A DNA stretch of 64,000 bases, taken from the NCBI RefSeq assembly GCF_902859735.1, contig NZ_CADIJY010000005.1, forward strand, positions 372,001 through 436,000, given 5' to 3'. The notes beneath the pieces are model-generated. The model did no database searches. It saw only the letters and a list, made by a program, of their open reading frames with translations, and was not told where the DNA came from. The position numbers were made by a program, and so were the translations under genes. Origin of the DNA: Achromobacter aegrifaciens. Lineage in GTDB: Bacteria > Pseudomonadota > Gammaproteobacteria > Burkholderiales > Burkholderiaceae_B. Of this stretch, positions 35,059 to 43,899 are shown piece by piece. The number at the start of each line of letters is the position of its first letter. The first letter of the stretch is position 1.

Positions 35059-36258
35059 ATGTCGCATTCATCGACGGCCGGGGCCATGCCCGCGGCCCAG
35101 GGGCCCGTGCGCTCTGTCTTCGCGCAAGTGCTGCCGCTCGCGCTGGCGGTATTCGTCGGGTTCTTCATGATTGGCCTGCCCATGCCGGTGCTGCCTCTGT
35201 ATGTGGACGGCACGCTGGCGCTGGGCGCGCTGGTGGTCGGGGTGGTGGCCGGCCTGCAGTTCGCCGCCGCCCTGTTGTCGCGCGCCTATGCGGGCTCGCT
35301 TGCCGACCGCCGCGGCGCCAAGCGCGCGGTGGTGGGCGGTTTTGTGCTGGGCTCCATCGCGGGCCTGTTCTATCTGCTGGCCGATGACCTGTCGGCGCGG
35401 CCGCAGGCGGCGCTGGCCGCGCTCTTGGCCGGACGCGCGCTGATGGGCTGCGCCGAAAGCCTGATCGTCACCGGCGCCCTGAGTTGGGGCGTGGGCCGCG
35501 TGGGGCCGCAGAACGCGGGCCGCGTGATGGCCTGGGTCGGCGTGGCGATCTACGCCGCCTATGCGCTGGGCGCGCCCGCCGGCATGCGGCTCTACGGCGT
35601 CACGGGCTTTGCCGGCATCGCCTGGGCCACGGCGCTGATTCCCCTGGCGGCCCTGGCGCTGGTGCTGCCTTTGCGCGGGGTGCGTGCGGCAGGCGGCGTG
35701 CGTACGCCTTTCTACCAAGTGCTGGGTCTGGTGCTGCTGCCCGGCGCGGGCCTGGCGCTGGCCAGCGTCGGCTTCGGCGTGATCACTGCGTTCGTCAGCC
35801 TGCTGTTTTCGCAGCGTGGTTGGGATGGCGCAGCGTGGATGTTCACTGCGTTCGGCGTGGGCTTCATCCTGGCGCGGGTGTTCTTTGCCGGCCTGCCGGA
35901 CAAGCTGGGCGGCGCGCGCGTGGCGCTGGTGTGCGTGCTGATTGAAGCGGCGGGGCAGTGGCTGATCTGGACCGGAACCACGCCGGCATGGGCCTATGCC
36001 GGCGCGCTGCTGACGGGCGCGGGCTATTCGCTGGCATTCCCCGCTTTTGGCGTGGAAGCCGTGCGCCGCGTGCCGGCGGCCAGCCGGGGCGCTGCCATGG
36101 GGGCGTATGTGGCCTTCCTGGACGTGGCTTTGGGACTGAGCAGCCCGGCGGCGGGCTGGCTGGCCGGCGAGCAAGGCTATGGCGCGGTGTATGCGATGGG
36201 CGGCGCGTGCGCGCTGGCGGCGATGGTCGTCGCCATGGCGCTCAGGACGCGTAGGTAA
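35059..36258 (+). CDS. MFS transporter (YhhS/arabinose-efflux type)
   Basis: This 399-residue inner-membrane protein has 12 hydrophobic segments and the MFS loop 'AGSLADRRGAKRAVVGG' between helices 2 and 3. The second half begins after a short basic loop near residue 210. This group (YhhS, YfcJ) gives low-level efflux of herbicides, drugs or sugars. It is divergent from a TetR gene. Its stop codon is embedded in the A/T tract of the ribB terminator. Confidence 0.88.
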   Translation: MSHSSTAGAMPAAQGPVRSVFAQVLPLALAVFVGFFMIGLPMPVLPLYVDGTLALGALVVGVVAGLQFAAALLSRAYAGSLADRRGAKRAVVGGFVLGSIAGLFYLLADDLSARPQAALAALLAGRALMGCAESLIVTGALSWGVGRVGPQNAGRVMAWVGVAIYAAYALGAPAGMRLYGVTGFAGIAWATALIPLAALALVLPLRGVRAAGGVRTPFYQVLGLVLLPGAGLALASVGFGVITAFVSLLFSQRGWDGAAWMFTAFGVGFILARVFFAGLPDKLGGARVALVCVLIEAAGQWLIWTGTTPAWAYAGALLTGAGYSLAFPAFGVEAVRRVPAASRGAAMGAYVAFLDVALGLSSPAAGWLAGEQGYGAVYAMGGACALAAMVVAMALRTRR

Positions 36259-36288
36259 AAAAGGCGGCCGCCGGTTCCGGCGCCGCCT
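36257..36288 (-). terminator. Rho-independent terminator of ribB
   Basis: Read on the minus strand, AGGCGGC / GCCGCCT arms close a GC-rich hairpin followed by TTTTTT. The T run overlaps the stop codon of the convergent MFS gene. Confidence 0.82.
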
Positions 36289-36296
36289 GCTCAAGA

Positions 36297-37016
36297 TCAG
36301 ACCGTCGCGGCCATCTCCAGCACTTCGTCGTCGATCGCCTCGGCCTGGCCGTCCTTCAGCTGTTGCAGATGGTCGGCCAGTTCCGCGATGGTCAGCGCCA
36401 CCAGTCCGTGCTGCGCGGCATAGCGCTCAAGCGCGGCGCCGCGCATCATCGTGCCGTCGGCATTCATCAGTTCGCACAGTACGCCGGCCGGGCGCAGGCC
36501 GGCCAGCACGGCCAGGTCCACCGAGCCTTCGGTGTGGCCGCGGCGGGTCAGCACGCCGCCCGGCTGGGCGCGCAGCGGGAACACATGGCCCGGGCTGACG
36601 ATGTCATCGCTTTGCGCCGACGGCGAAATGGCGGCGCGGATGGTGGTGACGCGGTCCACGGCCGACACGCCGGTGCTGACTCCTTCGCGCGCTTCGATGG
36701 AAACGGTGAAGGCGGTGGCAAAGCGGCTCTGGTTGCGCTGGACCATGGGGGGCAATTCAAGCCGGTCCAGGGTTTCGCCGGGCAGGCACAGGCAGACGAT
36801 GCCGCTGCCGTCGCGAATCAGCTGCGCCATCACAGGCACGGTCAGCTTGTCGGCGGCCACGATCAGGTCGGCTTCGTTCTCGCGGTCGAAATCGTCCATG
36901 AGAATGACGGGACGGCCCAGGCGCAGATGATGCAGGGCGCGCTGCAAGCGGGCGGCAAAAGGCTGCGAAGCCAGGCTGGGGATTGGGGACTGCGGGGTAA
37001 GGGTAACGTTGGACAT
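36297..37016 (-). CDS. ribB: 3,4-dihydroxy-2-butanone 4-phosphate synthase
   Basis: This 239-residue enzyme makes the four-carbon riboflavin precursor from ribulose 5-phosphate. It has '[19 protein letters not shown]' (metal-binding acidic loop), '[20 protein letters not shown]' and '[13 protein letters not shown]'. No GTP cyclohydrolase II domain follows, so it is RibB alone and not RibBA. It stands alone and is preceded by an FMN riboswitch, so flavin feedback control is expected. The N-terminus has a 25-residue extension relative to the core. Confidence 0.95.
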   Translation of the reverse strand: MSNVTLTPQSPIPSLASQPFAARLQRALHHLRLGRPVILMDDFDRENEADLIVAADKLTVPVMAQLIRDGSGIVCLCLPGETLDRLELPPMVQRNQSRFATAFTVSIEAREGVSTGVSAVDRVTTIRAAISPSAQSDDIVSPGHVFPLRAQPGGVLTRRGHTEGSVDLAVLAGLRPAGVLCELMNADGTMMRGAALERYAAQHGLVALTIAELADHLQQLKDGQAEAIDDEVLEMAATV

Positions 37017-37091
37017 TTGAAACGCTCTCGCAAGTTGAAAGGGGCGAAAAACGTTTCAGGGCTACTCGACAGCCGAACGCAATACGGCAGT

Positions 37092-37111
37092 CCGGGCGCG
37101 GGTGCGCCCGG
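37092..37111 (-). promoter_or_regulatory. Expression-platform hairpin below the FMN aptamer
   Basis: An 8-bp stem (CCGGGCGC / GCGCCCGG) with a 4-base loop lies between the aptamer and ribB. No T run follows on the minus strand, so it may act by Rho access or translation control and not by intrinsic termination. Confidence 0.5.
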
Positions 37112-37131
37112 TGCTACCGTTGTGCCGGCAC

Positions 37132-37283
37132 ATCTTCTCTCATCCGGACTATGACCGTCGGCCCTGGCATCTCACCAGATCTGCTGACCCCGGTGTCCGT
37201 GAAGGACGCCGGGCGCTCGCGGGCTCGCCATATTGCATGGCATACCGCCGGTGGGGAATTACACCCCGCCCTGAAGACGTACT
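37132..37283 (-). ncRNA. FMN riboswitch (RFN element)
   Basis: On the minus strand the conserved RFN blocks appear in order: CTTCAGGGCGGGGTG, AATTCCCCACCGGCGGTA, AGCCCGCGAGCGC, GGTCAGCAGATCTGGTG, GCCAGGGCCGACGGT and ATAGTCCGGATGAGAGAAGA. This matches the known FMN aptamer, with a variable loop between blocks. A -10-like TACAAT at 37309-37314 would start transcription just upstream. It controls ribB, 115 bases downstream. Confidence 0.95.
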
Positions 37284-37393
37284 GCATGTCGTGTTAACGA
37301 CCTTGAGGATTGTACGCCTGTCCGGGGCTGGGGCCGGAATACGCTTGCTGCGCCTGGGGTCTTCGGCGGGGCGGGGTCGGACCCCGCTGATGC

Positions 37394-37915
37394 TCAGGCG
37401 CCGGCTTCGACGGCCTCGGGCTCGTCGGCTTTCTTTTTCTTCTTGGCCGGCAGCGCCAGCATGGTGCCGCGGCACGGCGGCGTGCCGCAGAGGCAGCGGT
37501 AGCCTTCCTTCAGTTTCTTGGTGATGCGGCCGTCCAGCACCAGGCCGTAGTCATACGACAGCTCGGTGCCGCGCGGAATGTCCTGCAGCGCGACGATGTA
37601 GACGCGCTTGCCGTGCTTGCCTTCCTGGGCTTCGCAGTTGGGCTGGCAGGAATGGTTGATCCAGCGCGCATCATTGCCCTGGTCGCCGCCGTCGATCACG
37701 CGGCCGGAGCTCAGTGCGAAGAAGAAAGTGTGGAAGGGATCGTCCGGATTGGTCGGATGACGGCGGTCGGCTTCCTTGGCGCTGATGCGTTCGCCGCCGT
37801 ACTCGATGATGCGCGTGCCCGCGGGAATCTTGCGCGCGGCGAAGACGCCGTTGCCGTGCAGCTTGGAGCGGCGGACGGCATACCAGGGCTTGATCGGGGT
37901 GTCTTCGTTGGTCAT
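37394..37915 (-). CDS. SET-domain protein-lysine methyltransferase
   Basis: This 173-residue protein is a compact SET domain: 'LHGNGVFAARKIPAGTRIIEYGGE' at the start, the catalytic core 'RWINHSCQPNCE' (N87, H88), 'GTELSYDYG' with the active Tyr, and a post-SET cysteine cluster 'CLCGTPPCRG'. A basic KKKKK tract is near the C-terminus. SET enzymes transfer methyl from S-adenosylmethionine to lysines; bacterial targets are mostly unknown, with histone-like proteins a known possibility. It stands alone, upstream of the ribB leader and divergent from the bestrophin-like gene. Confidence 0.9.
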   Translation of the reverse strand: MTNEDTPIKPWYAVRRSKLHGNGVFAARKIPAGTRIIEYGGERISAKEADRRHPTNPDDPFHTFFFALSSGRVIDGGDQGNDARWINHSCQPNCEAQEGKHGKRVYIVALQDIPRGTELSYDYGLVLDGRITKKLKEGYRCLCGTPPCRGTMLALPAKKKKKADEPEAVEAGA

Positions 37916-38019
37916 TGCTCGATGGAAGTGGCGGTGAGACGAAACAGAATTATATCGGCGCGTTTTTGACAGCTTGATGGGCGTATAGTGTGCGCCGCCT
38001 TGTTCCTCCGGTTAGCACC

Positions 38020-38940
38020 ATGATTGTCCGTCCGCGTCCTTCCGCGCTGGCTTTGTTCTTTGTCTTGCGCGGGTCCATCATCCCGCGGATCCTCAGCCGC
38101 ATCCTCGTCATCACGGCGCTGTCCTGCTTCGTGGTGTGGATGTACCACCAGGCATGGTTCTCGCCCGCCCATCTGTCGGCGGTGCCGTTCTCGCTGTTCG
38201 GCCTGGCCCTGTCCGTGTTCATGGGCTTTCGCAACAACGTCTGCTACGACCGCTGGTGGGAAGCGCGCAAGCAATGGGGCGAACTGATCGTGCAGGCGCG
38301 CAGCCTGGCGCGCGAAAGCGCGGTGCTGCTGGCGGCCAGCACCGCCAATCCGGTGCAGGAACGCATCGTGCGCCGTTGCATCGGCTTCGGCTACGCGCTG
38401 GCGGCGCGGCTGCGTCAGGAAGACATGGCTTCTGCCGCGCGCCCCTGGGTGCAGCAGGACGAGGCCGAGACCCTCAACGGCTGCCGCAACGTGCCTGACG
38501 CCCTGCTCATGGCCATCAACCGCGACCTGGCGGCCTGTCTGCGGCGCGGGGAGCTGAGCGACATCCTGTACCAGGCCCTGACCCAGCGCGTGGCCGCCTG
38601 CGCCGCCATCCAGGCGGCTTGCGAGCGCATCAAGTTCACGCCCTCGCCCTTCGCCTATTCGCTGCTGCTGCATCGCACGGCCTGGCTGTTCTGCCTGTTG
38701 CTGCCCTTCGGCCTGGTGGGCACGCTGGAATACATGATGCCGGCGGCCGTCACCATCGTGGCCTACACCTTCTTCGGCCTGGACGCGGTGGGTGATGAAC
38801 TGGAAGACCCCTTCGGCTCCGACGAGAACGACCTGCCGCTGTCGGCGCTGGCCCGGGTGATCGAGATCGACCTCCTGGAAGGCCTGGGCGTGCGGCCTCT
38901 GCCCGAGCCCGCCGTGCCGGTGGATTTCGTGCTGCGCTAG
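38020..38940 (+). CDS. Bestrophin-like (UPF0187/YneE) channel protein
   Basis: This 306-residue inner-membrane protein has helices near residues 20-40, 45-65, 210-235 and 240-260, and the family signature 'FRNNVCYDRWWEARKQWGELIVQARSLARE'. Bacterial bestrophin homologues form pentameric ion channels. The ATG at 38020 is preferred over an in-frame start ten codons upstream because MIVRPRP matches family N-termini. The 3' end stops 8 bases from the convergent Lrp gene. Confidence 0.85.
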   Translation: MIVRPRPSALALFFVLRGSIIPRILSRILVITALSCFVVWMYHQAWFSPAHLSAVPFSLFGLALSVFMGFRNNVCYDRWWEARKQWGELIVQARSLARESAVLLAASTANPVQERIVRRCIGFGYALAARLRQEDMASAARPWVQQDEAETLNGCRNVPDALLMAINRDLAACLRRGELSDILYQALTQRVAACAAIQAACERIKFTPSPFAYSLLLHRTAWLFCLLLPFGLVGTLEYMMPAAVTIVAYTFFGLDAVGDELEDPFGSDENDLPLSALARVIEIDLLEGLGVRPLPEPAVPVDFVLR

Positions 38941-38948
38941 GGCGGAGC

Positions 38949-39419
38949 CTATTCCGCCAATCCCGTCAACGGCAGCTTGGTTTCCTTCAACCGGCGCAGC
39001 ACAAAGCAGGATTTGCTGTGCCGGATGCCCGGGATGCGGTAGAGCTGTTCGCGCAGCAGCCGTTCGTAGTCGCGGGTGTCGCGCACGGCGATGCGGATGT
39101 AATAGTCGTAGTCGCCCGAGACCAGGAAGGCTTCGAGGACCTCGGGTATCTGCGCCAGCGCCCGGCCGAACTCGTACAGCGTTTCCTCGCTGTGGCTCTC
39201 CAGGGTGACGTGGACAATGACCGTGTCCATGAAACCCAGACTGGCCGGATCGATGTCCACCGTATAGCCGCGGATGACGCCTGCGCTTTCCATGCGCTTG
39301 ATGCGGTTCCAGCACGGCGTGGACGACAGGCCCACCGCCGCGCCGATGTCGTTCAGGCTGGCGCGCGCGTTGTCCTGCAGCACCTTGAGTATGGCGAGAT
39401 CAAATTTGTCCAGGTTCAT
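38949..39419 (-). CDS. Lrp/AsnC-family regulator
   Basis: This 156-residue regulator has its helix-turn-helix in residues 1-60 ('KFDLAILKVLQDNARASLNDIGAAVGLSSTPCWNRIKRME') and a RAM amino-acid-binding domain after residue 65 ('VTLESHSEETLYEFGRALAQIPEV'). It is divergent from an acetolactate synthase gene, with a palindrome directly before its start. Control of that gene in response to an amino acid such as leucine or valine is likely. Confidence 0.92.
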   Translation of the reverse strand: MNLDKFDLAILKVLQDNARASLNDIGAAVGLSSTPCWNRIKRMESAGVIRGYTVDIDPASLGFMDTVIVHVTLESHSEETLYEFGRALAQIPEVLEAFLVSGDYDYYIRIAVRDTRDYERLLREQLYRIPGIRHSKSCFVLRRLKETKLPLTGLAE

Positions 39420-39421
39420 TT

Positions 39422-39445
39422 TCTTTGATTCCTTAAAATCAAAGA
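39422..39445. promoter_or_regulatory. Candidate Lrp operator palindrome
   Basis: TCTTTGATT-CCTTAA-AATCAAAGA is a perfect 9+9 inverted repeat, 2 bases upstream of the Lrp start codon. The intergenic region is strikingly A/T-rich and repeats AAGATAAAT (in 39442-39450 and again at 39482-39490), typical of Lrp-type multi-site binding. Confidence 0.65.
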
Positions 39446-39521
39446 TAAATTTACTCCGTTCATCGGTTATCCGTGGAAAAGAAGATAAATATTCTTCCGA
39501 TCTACGAATAAGATAGATAGC

Positions 39522-41333
39522 ATGAACGATCGCCTGCACCCCACCGCCGCCGCCGCGCTTGCCGCCACTGAACGCCCCGCTGACAACGGGGCGAAAATTC
39601 TGCTCGATACGCTGATCGCGTGTGGCGTGGATACCATTTTCGGGTACCCCGGCGGCGCGGTGCTGCCGCTGTACGACGCCCTGTACGCCGAGCCGCGCCT
39701 GCGCCACGTGCTGGTACGGCACGAACAGGCCGCCGTGCATGCTGCCGAAGGCTATGCTCGCAGCACCGGCCGCACCGGCGTGGTCTTCGTCACTTCCGGT
39801 CCGGGCATGGCCAACACCACGTCCGGCCTGCTGGATGCCATGTGCGATTCGATCCCGGTGCTCTGTATCAGCGGCCAGGTTGCCACGGCCGCCATCGGCA
39901 CGGACGCCTTCCAGGAGTGCGACGCCATCGGCATCTCTCGCTCCGTGACCAAATGGAATACGCAGGTCCGTTCGGTGGACGACGTGGCAGCGGTGACGGC
40001 CCGCGCTTTTGAGCTGACCCGCCAGGGCCGCCCCGGCCCGGTGCTGCTGGACTTCCCCAAGGACGTGCAGCTGGCCGTGCCTCGCGACGCGGACGATGAT
40101 GCCGTGCCCTCGCAACAGAAGCTGGCCGCGCTGCGCGCACGCCGCCAGGCGGGCAAGCTGGCACCCAAGCTGCCGCAGTCGGCCGTGCGCCGCGCCGCCG
40201 CCTTGATCGCGCAGGCCAAGCGCCCCATCTTCTACGGCGGCGGCGGGCTGGTGAACGCCGGCCCCGAGGCCTGCGAGGCCTTTACCGACCTGGTGCGCCA
40301 CACCGGCGCGCCCTGCACCCTGACCCTCATGGGCCTGGGCGCATTCCCCGCATCCGACGCGCAGTTCGTCGGCATGCTGGGCATGCACGGCACGGTCGAG
40401 GCCAACCTGGCCATGCATAACGCCGACCTGGTGGTCTGCATCGGCGCCCGCTTCGACGACCGCATCACAGGCAAGCTGTCGGAGTTCTGCCCGCATGCGC
40501 GCAAGATCCACATCGACATCGACCCGGCTTCCATCAACAAGGTGGTGCGCGTGGACGTGGCGCTGGTGGGCGACTGCCTGCCGCTGGTGCGCGCGCTGCG
40601 CGCCGAACTCGGCGAGGAACCCATGGACGCGGCGCGGCTGGCGCCCTGGTACAAGCGTATCGACGCCTGGCGCGCCCAGGACTGCCTGGGCTATACCCCG
40701 GCGGCCGACGCGATCCTGCCGCAGCATCTGATGGCGCGCCTGAACGACGCGCTGTCCGACCGCGATGCCATCGTTTCCACCGACGTGGGCCAGCACCAGA
40801 TGTGGGCCGCGCAATACCTGCGCTTCGACAAGCCCAACCGCTGGCTGACCTCCGGCGGCGCCGGCACCATGGGCTATGGCGTGCCCGCCGCCATCGGCGC
40901 GCAGGTCGCCCATCCGGACAAGACCGTGGTCTGCGTCAGCGGTGACGCGTCGGTGCTGATGAACATCCAGGAACTGTCCACCGCCATGCAGCACCAGACG
41001 CCCGTCAAGGTCGTGTTGTGCAACAACGGCTACATGGGCATGGTGCGGCAATGGCAGGAGCTGATCCACGGCGGGCGCTACAGCCACAGCTACAACGCCT
41101 CGCTGCCCGACTTCGTGGCGTTGGCCCGCGCCTTCGGCTGGGGCGCGGCCCGCGTGGACGATCCGGCAAAGCTGGATGCCGCGCTCGCCGAATGCCTGGC
41201 GCATGACGGCCCCTACTTCCTGGACGTGGCGGTCGCGGCGCAGGAGAACTGCTTCCCGATGATGCCTGCGGGGCACGGGCATCAGAAGATGATGCTGGCC
41301 GAAGGCGTCTGGTATCAGGACGAGACGACCTGA
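39522..41333 (+). CDS. ilvB: Acetolactate synthase, catalytic subunit
   Basis: This 603-residue ThDP/FAD enzyme joins two pyruvates, or pyruvate and 2-oxobutyrate, in branched-chain amino-acid synthesis. The catalytic Glu is in 'VRHEQAAVHAAEGYA' (E68). A GDASVLMN...NN metal/ThDP motif and 'MGMVRQWQELIHGGRYSHS' near the C-terminus are those of anabolic AHAS. No small subunit (IlvN/IlvH) lies beside it, which is unusual for the anabolic form. Divergent Lrp control is likely. It may be a second isozyme beside a housekeeping ilvBH elsewhere. Confidence 0.87.
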   Translation: MNDRLHPTAAAALAATERPADNGAKILLDTLIACGVDTIFGYPGGAVLPLYDALYAEPRLRHVLVRHEQAAVHAAEGYARSTGRTGVVFVTSGPGMANTTSGLLDAMCDSIPVLCISGQVATAAIGTDAFQECDAIGISRSVTKWNTQVRSVDDVAAVTARAFELTRQGRPGPVLLDFPKDVQLAVPRDADDDAVPSQQKLAALRARRQAGKLAPKLPQSAVRRAAALIAQAKRPIFYGGGGLVNAGPEACEAFTDLVRHTGAPCTLTLMGLGAFPASDAQFVGMLGMHGTVEANLAMHNADLVVCIGARFDDRITGKLSEFCPHARKIHIDIDPASINKVVRVDVALVGDCLPLVRALRAELGEEPMDAARLAPWYKRIDAWRAQDCLGYTPAADAILPQHLMARLNDALSDRDAIVSTDVGQHQMWAAQYLRFDKPNRWLTSGGAGTMGYGVPAAIGAQVAHPDKTVVCVSGDASVLMNIQELSTAMQHQTPVKVVLCNNGYMGMVRQWQELIHGGRYSHSYNASLPDFVALARAFGWGAARVDDPAKLDAALAECLAHDGPYFLDVAVAAQENCFPMMPAGHGHQKMMLAEGVWYQDETT

Positions 41334-41370
41334 TCGCCGCAGGGCGGCATGCGCAGCCCAGCGCCCTGCT

Positions 41371-42150
41371 TCAAAACTGGATCGACAAACCGCCGTCCAC
41401 CACCAGCACGTGCCCGTTCACATATGACGCCGCGGGCGACGCCAGGAATACGGCGGCGCCCGCGATTTCCTCCGGTTCGCCCCAGCGTCCCATGGGATTG
41501 CGCGTGGCGATGCGCGGGCCCACATCGGGGTCCGCCACCATGGCGGCATTGGTCTCGGTGGCGAAGGTGCCGGGCGCGATGGCGTTGCTGGTGATGCCGT
41601 GGCCCCCGAACTCTGCCGCCAGCGCGCGCACCATGCCCGTCAACCCCTGCTTGGCCGCGGGATAGACCGCATCGCCCGAGCGCGCCAGCTCGCCCACCAC
41701 CGAGGTGATGGCGATCAGGCGGCCGCTGCCCTGGCGCACCATGCGCTCGGCGGCAAACTTGGCCAGCAGCATGCCGGCGACCATGTCGGTGTCGATGAGT
41801 TCGCGGATCTCGGCGGGACTGGTGTCGCGCAGCGTCTTGCGGTTGCGCGCGCCGACGTTGTTCACCAGGATGTCCAGGCGGCGGTGGTCGCGGTCTATGT
41901 CCTGGAAAGCGCGTTCCATGGCGGCGTCGTCGCTGATGTCAAAAGGCAGCGCATGCGCATCCAGGCCGGCGGCGGTCAATTCAGCCGCCGCGGCTGCGAC
42001 GGCTTCTGCGTTGCGGCCGTTGATCAGTACGCGCGCGCCGCAGCCGGCCAATGCGCGTGCGATACAGAAGCCCAGCCCGCGGGCGGAGCCGGTCACCAGG
42101 GCGACTTGTCCCGTCAGGTCGAAGTTGCGCAGATACGGCAGCGTGTTCAT
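41371..42150 (-). CDS. SDR-family oxidoreductase (gluconate 5-dehydrogenase-like)
   Basis: This 259-residue classical short-chain dehydrogenase has the cofactor motif VTGSARGLG, the NNVGA strand, catalytic Ser in 'AITSVVGELA', Y163 and K167 in 'YPAAKQG', and a C-terminal 'GHVLVVDGGLS'. It resembles IdnO-type gluconate 5-dehydrogenases or 3-oxoacyl reductases. It is the last gene on the minus strand after an SsuABC-like importer and is separated from it by hairpin repeat copy B, so it may act on the imported substrate. Confidence 0.88.
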   Translation of the reverse strand: MNTLPYLRNFDLTGQVALVTGSARGLGFCIARALAGCGARVLINGRNAEAVAAAAAELTAAGLDAHALPFDISDDAAMERAFQDIDRDHRRLDILVNNVGARNRKTLRDTSPAEIRELIDTDMVAGMLLAKFAAERMVRQGSGRLIAITSVVGELARSGDAVYPAAKQGLTGMVRALAAEFGGHGITSNAIAPGTFATETNAAMVADPDVGPRIATRNPMGRWGEPEEIAGAAVFLASPAASYVNGHVLVVDGGLSIQF

Positions 42151-42180
42151 GTCAGTCGTCCAAAGTGCTCTATCTCAATC

Positions 42181-42254
42181 AGGGCCGCGCGGATCCGGCT
42201 CCGCCGGTCCGCAGCGGCGCCCCCTGGGGGGAAGCGCGCAGCGCTGCGGGGGGG
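42181..42254 (-). repeat. Intercistronic hairpin repeat, copy B
   Basis: Second copy of the 72-bp unit: GGATCCGGC-TCC-GCCGGTCC, then a C5-T-G6 block, AGCGC-GCA-GCGCT and a G-rich end. It lies 6 bases 3' of the ABC permease stop codon and 31 bases before the SDR start, within the same transcription unit. Confidence 0.8.
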
Positions 42255-42260
42255 ATTTAT

Positions 42261-43115
42261 CTATTCTCGGAATTCCGGCGCCCAGTGCAGCAGCCGGCGT
42301 TCCAGCCAGGTCACACAATAAACCAGCGCGATGCCGACGATGGACAGCAGCGTCACCGCCGCGAACATGTCGGTGGCGTTCAGCGTCGCCAGCGCGGTGA
42401 TCATCAGATAGCCCATGCCCGTGGTGGATCCGACGAACTCCGCCAGCACCACGCCGATCAGCGCAAAGCTGATGGCATTCGGCAAGGCCGCGAAGGTCCA
42501 CGCGGCCGCGGTCGGGATGCGCACGCGCCACAGGATCTGGCGCGGCGAGCCGCCCAGCGTGCGGCAGAAATCCACCAGTTCGCGTTCTACTGCGCGTCCG
42601 CCCTTGTAGGTGTTGAAGAACACCAGGAAGAACACCACGAACCATGACGTCACCACCTTGGAGGCAAGGCCCAGGCCGAAGAACATGGTGATGAGCGGCA
42701 CGAAGGCGATGCGCGGCATCGAGTTGAAGGCCACGATGAAGGGATTGAACACGTCGGCCAGGAAGCGGCTGCGGCTGAGCGTCATGCCCACCACGAAGCC
42801 GCTGCCCACGCCCACCAGCAGTCCCACCATGGTGGCCTGCAAGGTCAGCCACAGGTGCGGCCAGACCGAACGCGGGCCGGGCTGCAGCCATTCCCACAGG
42901 CGCACGGCCACCCGCGAGGGCTGGCTGATGAAGAAGGGATCGAACAGTGTGTTCTGGGCGAACCAGGGGATGCGCGTGAGTATCTCCCAGGAGCCCAGGA
43001 TGACGGCAAGTATCAGCACCTGCCACAGGGTGATGCGCAGCCGGCGCGCGATGCTGGCGCGGCGGTCCAGCCGCAGCTGGTCCTGCAGGGAATCGGCGGA
43101 GTAAGTGGTGGTCAT
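42261..43115 (-). CDS. ABC permease, nitrate/sulfonate/taurine type
   Basis: This 284-residue inner-membrane permease has six hydrophobic segments and the BPD_transp_1 loop 'ELVDFCRTLGGSPRQILWRVRIPTAAAWTFAALP'. The SsuC/TauC group imports sulfonates, nitrate, thiamine precursors or aromatic acids. It starts 13 bases after the ATPase stop. The start MTTTYS is chosen because the in-frame extension overlaps the ATPase gene. Confidence 0.88.
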   Translation of the reverse strand: MTTTYSADSLQDQLRLDRRASIARRLRITLWQVLILAVILGSWEILTRIPWFAQNTLFDPFFISQPSRVAVRLWEWLQPGPRSVWPHLWLTLQATMVGLLVGVGSGFVVGMTLSRSRFLADVFNPFIVAFNSMPRIAFVPLITMFFGLGLASKVVTSWFVVFFLVFFNTYKGGRAVERELVDFCRTLGGSPRQILWRVRIPTAAAWTFAALPNAISFALIGVVLAEFVGSTTGMGYLMITALATLNATDMFAAVTLLSIVGIALVYCVTWLERRLLHWAPEFRE

Positions 43116-43128
43116 GACGCGTAGGGAT

Positions 43129-43899
43129 TCAGGCGGCGGCGCGGAACTGCTGTCCCAGCACACTCCAGAGGCTTTGCACATGGGTCACGAACTGCGGTGT
43201 TTCGCGCAGCGTGAAGACATCGCGCGGATGCGGGATCTCGATGCGCTCGTCCAGCAGCACGCGGCTGGGCGGGCCGGACAGCACCACCACGCGATCGGAC
43301 AGCAGGATAGCTTCGTCGAGGTCGTGCGTGACCATGACGATGGTCTGGCCCAGCTTGCGCCAGATCTCGATCAATTCGCGATGCAGGTGGGTCTTGGTGT
43401 GCGTGTCCAGCGCGCCGAAGGGCTCGTCCAGCAGCAGGATGCGCGGTTCGACCGCCAGGCTCATCAAGAGCGCCACGCGCCGCCGCATGCCGCCCGACAA
43501 CTGGTGCGGAAAGGCGTCGGCGAACTGGCTCAGGTGGCCCATTTCCAGTAGTTCCGCCACGCGGCGCTCGATCTTGTCGGCGGCCACGCCCTGGAACTTC
43601 AGGCCCAGCGCCACGTTCTTCCTCACGCTGAACCAGGGCAGCAGCGTGTCCTTCTGGAAGATGTAGCCCAGGGCCGGCGGCACCTGCCCGTCCACGATCC
43701 GCCCGTCCACGTGGATCGTGCCGGTGGTCGGGCGCAGGAAACCCGCGATCATGTTCAGCAAGGTGCTCTTGCCGCAGCCGGACGGCCCGACGATGGAGAC
43801 GAACTCGCCTTCCGGGATCGTCAGGCTGACCTCGCCCACCGCGTGTGTGGTGGCCTGGCGCGTCTGGTAGGCCTTGCCCACCTTGTCCAGCGTGATCAT
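43129..43899 (-). CDS. ABC ATPase, nitrate/sulfonate/taurine type
   Basis: This 256-residue ATPase has Walker A GPSGCGKST, Q-loop 'GYIFQKDTLLPWF', signature LSGGMRRRVAL, Walker B ILLLDEPFGALD and switch 'VTHDLDEAI', the features of the SsuB/TauB group. The ATG overlaps the stop codon of the binding-protein gene by one base (TGATG), so translation is coupled. It energises the permease encoded next. Confidence 0.9.
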   Translation of the reverse strand: MITLDKVGKAYQTRQATTHAVGEVSLTIPEGEFVSIVGPSGCGKSTLLNMIAGFLRPTTGTIHVDGRIVDGQVPPALGYIFQKDTLLPWFSVRKNVALGLKFQGVAADKIERRVAELLEMGHLSQFADAFPHQLSGGMRRRVALLMSLAVEPRILLLDEPFGALDTHTKTHLHRELIEIWRKLGQTIVMVTHDLDEAILLSDRVVVLSGPPSRVLLDERIEIPHPRDVFTLRETPQFVTHVQSLWSVLGQQFRAAA

